Shown here piece by piece: positions 57,510-64,000 of a DNA stretch of 64,000 nt (positions are counted from its first letter, which is position 1; each line of letters starts with the position of its first letter). The position numbers and the translations under genes are program-made. The stretch lies in NCBI RefSeq assembly GCF_001522545.3, contig NC_031768.1, positions 91,560,230 through 91,624,229 of the forward strand, in the 5' to 3' direction. The DNA is from Parus major (lineage: Eukaryota; Chordata; Aves; Passeriformes; Paridae). The notes under the pieces are model-generated. The model was not told where the DNA came from, searched no databases, and saw nothing but the letters and a program-made list of their open reading frames with translations.

Positions 57510-58545
57510 TTTCTGGGGACAGGGATCAAGGATGTCTCAGGCTGGAAGAGAGTACCATTTAGACTCTGTCTTGTGATTTTGAAGGGCCAGTCTCTGGAAG
57601 GGGGAGAGCAGATAATTCCCCTCCAGCTCTGCTTGCCAGTAGTGAGATGTCATGGCTTGGTCTCTGGTGGGTGTGACACCTGGTTTGGATACCCCCAGAG
57701 CCTGAGGTTTGTGCTGGTGTATGAGGCTGTGTAACCTCTGCTGAGAGAGAGACACGGGGGAGACATGAAGGCTGTTGGGGAAACAGGGTCTGTGTAAAAC
57801 TCTCCTTCTTGACCAAGCTCAGGAAGCTTCAAAGGAGGCAGGCCTGGAATTTACATCCACTATGTAGAAAGATCACAGATAATAGGATGTGCGCGTGTGT
57901 GTGTGAGACAATGAGAACTGAATCACTCCTGCTGAATCTTATCATAAACAGTACCTAACAGCAATTTTTCCACTGGAGTTCTTTTCCAAGGATGTCAAAA
58001 CTATAACTGAAAAAGAAGAATGTGGTGATTCTGTTTCCTTGTATTTCTGCTCTTCTATCAAGGATAAAAGGCATTTCTGGGTTGCTTTCCCTCTACCTAC
58101 CTCCCTACTGCAACTTCTACATACAAAGCACAGCAGCTTTTCTGTGATGCATGTATCCCACCTCTGTGCCAAAATCCCCTGGAGACCAGGCTCCCACTGC
58201 CTGTGATTGATTGCCATGCCTTGTTTATAGCTCCACAACACCGAGAGGAACCAGCATCCCAGCCTGACAGGAATAAAGTACATTTTAGTCTCTTTGAAGG
58301 GTCTTACAGTGGCAGGTACCGCCATGGCCTGCTGAGGCACAGATTCTGCTATCCTCAGCAGAAGGAGACTTTATAATTTTGTGGCCACAGCAGCCCTACC
58401 GTTCAAATATAATGTGGGACCTATGACAGGAGACCGTAAGATGAGAGGCAGGATACGAATGCAAGGGGAGGTGAAACAGAGACAATGGTTAAAACAAAAA
58501 AAAAAGAAGGATAAAGAGTGACATGAAGACTTTACTCTTCACTTA
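57510..58545. other. Unique noncoding DNA
   Basis: No gene recognised. A short (GT)n run lies at about 57891-57906. Overlapping frames at 57507-57832 and 57942-58340 lack domains. Confidence 0.5.
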
Positions 58546-58549
58546 TAAA

Positions 58550-58860
58550 AGGCTTCATCTATCAGCTGGATTGCCTTAATGTGTCTCCTAACAAGGCTTC
58601 CCAACACACACACCCCCTTTCCTTTGGTTTCGCTCTTTGATACTGTCACATGCTCTTCATTTTCCAGCACGTTGCATTCATTCTTTGCCTTTAAACTCCA
58701 AGGATTAAAGCAACTGGGTAAAATAAATAAATAAATGAAATTAAAAGAGCTGACATATCATGCTGTTGTTGGCAGCCTTTGATTTTCTTCCAGAACAAGA
58801 TCATTACTTTTTTTTCTCCAGCTTTGAAAAAAAGCAATGGACAGACGACAGACTCCTCAT
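58550..58860. promoter_or_regulatory. Candidate conserved noncoding element with TCF/SOX-like motifs
   Basis: Contains CTATCAGCTGGATTGCC, GCACGTTGCATTC, GCCTTTAAACTCC, AAGGATTAAAGC, an (AAAT)n run at 58721-58736, GCAGCCTTTGATTTTC (a TCF/LEF-like CCTTTGAT) and CAAGATCATTAC. Repeat-free apart from the AAAT run. Motif-based inference, weak to moderate. Confidence 0.3.
58721..58736. repeat. (AAAT)n microsatellite
   Basis: A run of AAAT units inside an AT-rich block, complementary in type to the TTTA tracts elsewhere in the window. Confidence 0.8.
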
Positions 58861-58864
58861 CCTA

Positions 58865-61800
58865 TAAATTCTTTTATCACTTGTGGGCTGTGATAGGTGT
58901 GGGTAGAGGTTGAAGAATGAGAGGCTTGTGTCTGTAGTATAGGGAGCTGTGAATGATTGTGAGCTTAGAGCCAGGTAGCACTAAGTCTAATTCTGGACAG
59001 GAAATGTCCTTTTGCTGGGATTTTATACTTCACGGACCTCATTGAAGCTTAGAGGGTGCTCCCACATAGAAACAATGAAGATTAGGGCCATCCTGATGAA
59101 AAGAAACCTCATCTGTAAAGTGTTGAGTCCCAGAGAGTATTTCACAAGCTTTCAGGAGGAGACACATGGCCACTGTGATTTTTTTTGGTGCAACCCACTC
59201 TTATAAGCATAAAACTTGCAACATGAAGCATGAAGAGCTGATTTACAGAATTTGGCACTGGATCTGAGTCTATGTCAATTTGTAAGTGTCCAGGCCCAGG
59301 AGTTTTGCTGACAAAAGGTTAGGTCCATCCAGGAGCTTTTCCTAGTTTGAAGCTGAGCTCAAGTTTGTTGGGTCTCTGCTGCCTTGGAGCAGACTGAGTT
59401 GCCCTTCCTCTTGCACAGCTGCAGTGAGGATCAGTGAACCTGACATGAGCTATTTGGGAGCCCACTAGAGGCATGTTTCCCACCATGAAATTTGGAGTAT
59501 ATGTGGCTGTTCAGATCCAGCCTTGTTTGGCCTTTGAACGTATCATAAATCTCTGGCACTGGGTGATGCTTTGCTGTGCAAATGAAGTCCAAGGAGAGCC
59601 AGGAGCAAAGAAAATGTGTTTGCACTCACAGTTCCAGCCTGACTGAATCATTGAGCAGCTATAAATAAGGAGAAGGCAACTGCTGCAAGGAAGCTGATTA
59701 CTTGAAATTGTCCATTCCTTTCTTTTGCTTTCTCCAGTATGGTTCAGTGCATCATCTGTATGTTTCAGACAGGAAAATGTTGCTACATCCTAATGCAAAG
59801 TCTCTTCTGGCTGTGGTCACAGCATTGTTTCCTCAGCATTACTCTGCAATGTTGCTGAGTTTCCAAAGCTTCCTCCTAACCTAAACCCCTGTGTTATAGT
59901 ACTGGTAGTTATGTGTTTGTCCTGAGCAGAAGGCAGCAACAGATGAAACAAAAGGCATTCAAGATCTTCCCCGAACTAACCTGAGTAAATAAGACATGTG
60001 GGACTCACTGATGGGACCTTTGTGCAAAAGGCTCTGTGAGTATCCTACACATGCTAAGCATGCCACACAATGCTTTACAGTAAACTCTGGTTGTGTGCTC
60101 TCAGTCCTCCTCTTTGCAGGACAATGTAATTCCTCTTGTCAGAACCTCTTTTCTCAGTGAGTGTGTTGACATGGAAGGGGCTCCAAGGCTGTGGAACTCA
60201 AAGACAGTGTGTTCAAGATCACCTCATGAAGGGCCAGAACTGAGTGATGCAGTGAGGCTGTCTGTGGCTCTCTACCATGTGTTGCTCTTTACAGCCAGCA
60301 GGCCTACAGTTCCATCTGGCATGCTGCGAGTTAACAGCAAACATCATGTTCCCAGCCACACTGGCTGCACAGCTGTACCAAAACACAAATCTGTTTTCCT
60401 AGCAATTGTCCAAACTGAGTCTCCCCATGGGCAGCTCAGCCATGACTAGAGAAACAAATGTAGAACATGTCTCTTGGTTTCTGTTGCCCCTGAACTTGTG
60501 TGTACTGTGCAGCTGTTACTTTAACCAGATACAGAGACTTAATTAGGTTAGGGTGACCTCTAGAAGTGTAGCATTTAAGAGCAAAGTGGCAGAAAGCATT
60601 CTGGGTACCACTCTGCAAATAAGAGTTTCATTCAGGTGTTCTGTACTTCTCCCAGAATTTTTACATTTTGGATATCTGTGACTCTCCATCCTCTTTTCCA
60701 CCCCACACAAGCTAAAGAATCAGATTATACATGCTGGAAATATTCAAGGGAAAGGGCATTTTCAGTACTTAAGGCTCCAAGTGAACAGGTTAACCTGTGC
60801 TTCTCTGCATCATTTTATAGGGAAAGGTTCAGAAATAAATTCTTCTGCATGCTCATGGTTTCCCCTCTCACACCACCACAAGCACTTGGTCTGCCTCACT
60901 CTGTGCAACTTGTCCCACACAACCACCACCGTCCACATTACCCTCACCTATTCTCATTCCTGCTGCCAGCCATGGGAATGGGAATGTCCTTACCTGAATT
61001 TACTGATCCTCTGGATGTGCATCTTCCCAGTTGTGAGCACACCCTGCTGCACACACTCAGTATGCTCACATTGCTGCCATTCCCCCATGCCCCACCTGCA
61101 CTGGCTTGCAAGTGCTCTGCCACACACAGTCATGAGCACTGTCCTCTCCCCTTCCCTGGTATTTATTTCTGTGCACACAAGATGGCCATCCCTGGGGATT
61201 TGCTTCTATATTTGCCTTTGCAGTGATCACAGGCAAATTAAAGAGGATATGACAAATATTAACCTGCAGCTATTAATATGACTTATTCCTACAAGGTTCT
61301 GCATGGCAGCAGTTGCAGAGGGAGGTGGTTCTGATCTCCTTTTAGTCACCTTCCTGAAAAGCCCCCTGAGGAGGCACACAGAGCTGTGAGGCATTTCCAG
61401 AGAATCTGGTGTGGGAAACAGGAGAGGTCTGCTGCCTAGGCAGAGCTTTTGTTAACGTGTCAAACTTGCTGGTCCACTCCAATACTGGAGATTCTGGGCA
61501 AGGGCTTAGATTTGGAGTCTCAGAGATTAAACACAGCCAGCTCCCATCCTGGCTTAGTCACGCAGTGGGGATGATCATCCAGCTGGCTGGGACCACAGGA
61601 CACAAGGAGGAAGGTTCTAGAAGAAGGACACCAGTTGTTCTTGTGTTTGACACCACTTGCGATGAACCCACAGCAAGTGGAACACATCTGATGTGCTTGC
61701 TACCCCAGGATTACCACCTTAAACAGCATTTTGTTCTCCTTGTGGACCTAAGTGCAGTCTTCTCCCTCTCCCACACTGTTTTTCTTTTCACAAAACTGGC

Positions 61801-63650
61801 CCATCAAATCTTTGGAATTCAATCACTAGCTATGAAAGTGCAGAGATGTGCTGCTGGCTCATTTGTTGACCAGAGCAGGTGATGCTTAATAGCCTCCAAT
61901 GCAGGAGAAGAAGCAGTGAAACACCAGGAAAGCAACAGAAGAATAAAAAGTAAGACAGATGTGCTGACAGAGCACTGTAAATCACCAACTCAAGGAGGAA
62001 CCACAGGCAAACATAAGAATGAGATTCTCCTCATGAATTCTTCTGGCTGTGGAAGCACAATGAACTGTTGTCTTCCTGCAGCTTCTGCACTGAGGATTGT
62101 GGTCCTTCTCATTTCCCCTGCTGTTGGAGGTCGGCTCCTGAGCATGTATCATTTGTTACTCAACCCTCTGCATGAATAGGAGATGAACCAGCAGTCTGAG
62201 GCAGCAGTGGCACATATAACTCCAAGTGGCTTGCTCAGCAATCCCCACATCACATTTAAATGTATTTCACTCTGACCAGAAATAGATCAACAGTGCCAAA
62301 GATGGAGCTCATTTCATTTTCCTCAGCAGCCAGAAAGCATCTTCCCTATGCTGCTCTCAACCTAAACTATTCTGCTTCGACATGAGAACAGGGTCAAGAC
62401 TCTACAGCCTGTCTGCCTACTGATTTCCCCACTGCAACCACCATCTAACCAACTGCTGGGTCTCCAGGATGGGCACTTATCCATCTAGGAACTGGCTCGT
62501 CCTCAGAGGCTGTTTGCTCCAAGTCAGTAGATCTCACACAATCACTGGAGTCTCAGACATCCAGGATTTAGACCACTGTGATTTTTATCTGGAGAACCAG
62601 AATTTGTATACTTGCTGCCTTAAGGGTGATTCAGCCTCTTGGCAGAAGGCAATTGCCCAGCTCAAGCTGTGTGGAGAAGACTGAGCTTCCACAGCAGTTT
62701 TTGAAGTTTGAAATCAGTTGATGTGTCCCAAAATCTGGTTTGTGCCTTGCAGTACAGATGGAACATTCTTGAGAAGTCCCCAAGGGTGGTGATTATCCTG
62801 ATAGCCTGAGGCCTGGGATATCTGCATTCATTTCCATGTTCTTACAAGCATCCTGCCCGAGCTGGGGTCTTGCTCAGATGTCCATCTGCCCAGACATCTG
62901 AGGCATGCTTAGCCAAGGAAAGATTTATACCAGACCCTGACTTTGTACACAGTCACCACAGAGAATTAGGTGTTTCACTCAGGCCTTCTCCTAGTGCTCT
63001 GGGGATAACCTTGTCTTTCCTCTGACTAAGAATCAAGCTTTGCTAGCCATAGATAACAAGTGACCTCTGTCCCTTCAGCTGGGATGAAGCAGCAAATAGT
63101 GAAGCCTGGTGCTTGCAGGCAGTAGGGGACTGAGCACAGCCTCTTTGCATTGGCACCCTGGAGCAGCAAGGACATTTCATGTCTTTCCAATGTGTTTCAC
63201 AAGCATTAATTATCCACTGTTCAGTTTTACTTTGTACAATTGGCATTTAATGGGCAGAGTAATGTGGCTTGGGGTGAGTGGGTTATGGTACAAGGTGTGA
63301 TCTTTTAGTGCATGCTCTGAGACTTCCCAGCTTTGCAAGCAGGGCCTGTGGTAATAGTCTTTTCTCAGCAGCATGACAAAATCCCTTTGCCCATGCCCAC
63401 AGGCTGGCTGGCAGCTTCATTTTACTGTGCACCACTTTGTCTCCTTCTCTTCAGAGACCGGGGGCATTTGTTGTGCCAGACTCCAACGGGAGTGATGTTA
63501 CTTGTGAGACCTGATGGCTGGAGTCAGGGTAATGTGAGGATTGATTCAGTAGTGTCACTGTGTCCCTACAAGCTACTGCTGACCCTCTCACCCAGTGTTA
63601 GAGAAGCCTGAAATATTAGTTACAAATCTGACTTGTCAGGACCAGGTTCT
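58865..63650. other. Unique noncoding DNA, nothing recognised
   Basis: Long single-copy interval. At 60880-61200 the plus strand is C- and CA-rich and stop-poor. Frames of 196 (60636-61226) and 166 codons (60781-61281) overlap in different phases there, so neither is credible. A 157-codon plus-strand frame at 61409-61882 also lacks a recognisable domain. No transposon was recognised. Confidence 0.5.
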
Positions 63651-63654
63651 GCTG

Positions 63655-64000
63655 TTTTTACAGCGTGCGGCACCCAATACAGGGGAAGTTCTCACTCGGA
63701 GGCGGTGGTGGGAAGAATAAGGATATGAGAAAAGCAGAGGAGTGTTAAAGCATTGTCACTGTGTTATAAGCTATTTGTTTGTAAGCAGCTTCAGATTTTC
63801 TTCCATTTCTTTAGGGCTTAGTAAGTGCTCACTAAAAAGGAGTCATTTTTCGGCGTCCAGCTGTTCTTTAAAACCTGTTTGCTTCAGTGAATCATTACTT
63901 GCTTAGTATTTGAACTCTTTTACTGGTTAGCAGAATATCATGCTAATTGTTGTCTTTCTCAACTGAGTAACTAAAATAATGGTCAATTTTATTTTTTTTC
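63655..64000. promoter_or_regulatory. Candidate conserved noncoding element at window edge
   Basis: Contains TTTACAGCGTGCGGCACCC, CTCACTCGGAGGCGG, TTTTTCGGCGTCCAGC, CAGTGAATCATTACTTGC and ATCATGCTAATTGTTG. Several retained CpGs and TAAT cores in an AT-leaning block resemble the other CNE candidates. It may continue past the window end. Inference only. Confidence 0.35.

Noticed and set aside
60636..61281. Two overlapping plus-strand frames of 196 and 166 codons
   Set aside because: Both lie in C/CA-rich, stop-poor sequence in different phases, so at most one could be real and neither resembles a protein.
61409..61882. 157-codon plus-strand frame
   Set aside because: No recognisable motif or family and no splice context; treated as chance.
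1..64000. CRISPR arrays, bacterial operons, rRNA or tRNA genes
   Set aside because: No regularly spaced direct repeats, no cloverleaf-like sequences or rRNA-like stretches noticed, and the repeat content is vertebrate.

Overview
This window is vertebrate nuclear DNA, almost certainly from a bird and probably a passerine. The main evidence is transposon content. There are several CR1 non-LTR retrotransposon copies of different ages; one (about 6.09-6.59 kb) is a young, 5'-truncated copy of the kind common in songbirds. There is also an avian-type endogenous retroviral LTR near 57.0-57.5 kb, and a few very old MIR/CR1-like fossils. The DNA is CpG-poor, has short A-, T- and TTTA-rich tracts and microsatellites, and shows no operons, ribosome binding sites or dense coding. 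Species and locus cannot be named from the sequence alone.

I find no convincing host protein-coding exon on either strand. Open frames are short or lie in stop-poor or low-complexity DNA, and none translates to a family I recognise. The only recognisable coding remnant is the last 64 codons of CR1 ORF2 on the minus strand at 6170-6364. The window therefore looks like intergenic 'gene desert' DNA or the interior of a very large intron.

Layout: 1-6 kb is unique sequence. 6.1-6.6 kb is the young CR1. 7.65-7.9 kb is a CpG- and homeodomain-motif-rich block. 11.7-12.1 kb is another conserved-looking block. 12.5-14.65 kb is a graveyard of two older sense-strand CR1 copies and a MIR. 16-25 kb is unique DNA with several candidate conserved noncoding elements (CNEs) and a short CR1 3' tail at 21.8 kb. 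26.6-26.85 kb is an old CR1 piece. 27.4-39.7 kb carries the densest series of CNE candidates (27.4, 28.8, 30.6, 32.5, 33.3, 35.4, 37.1 and 39.6 kb), including one that overlaps an ancient amniote repeat. 44.2-44.7 kb is a strong CNE candidate. 45.9-47.05 kb holds A-rich tracts, a diverged ~185-bp direct repeat pair, a CR1 ORF2 fossil between the copies, and a G/T-rich tract. 55.4 kb is a MIR-like fossil and 57.0-57.5 kb the solo LTR. The rest is unremarkable unique sequence.

The most plausible function is regulatory: a chain of TAATTA-, TGATTGAT- and ATGCAAAT-type motif clusters spread over tens of kilobases, typical of the surroundings of a developmental transcription-factor gene outside the window. 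That is inference; conservation could not be measured here. I saw no undescribed gene system.
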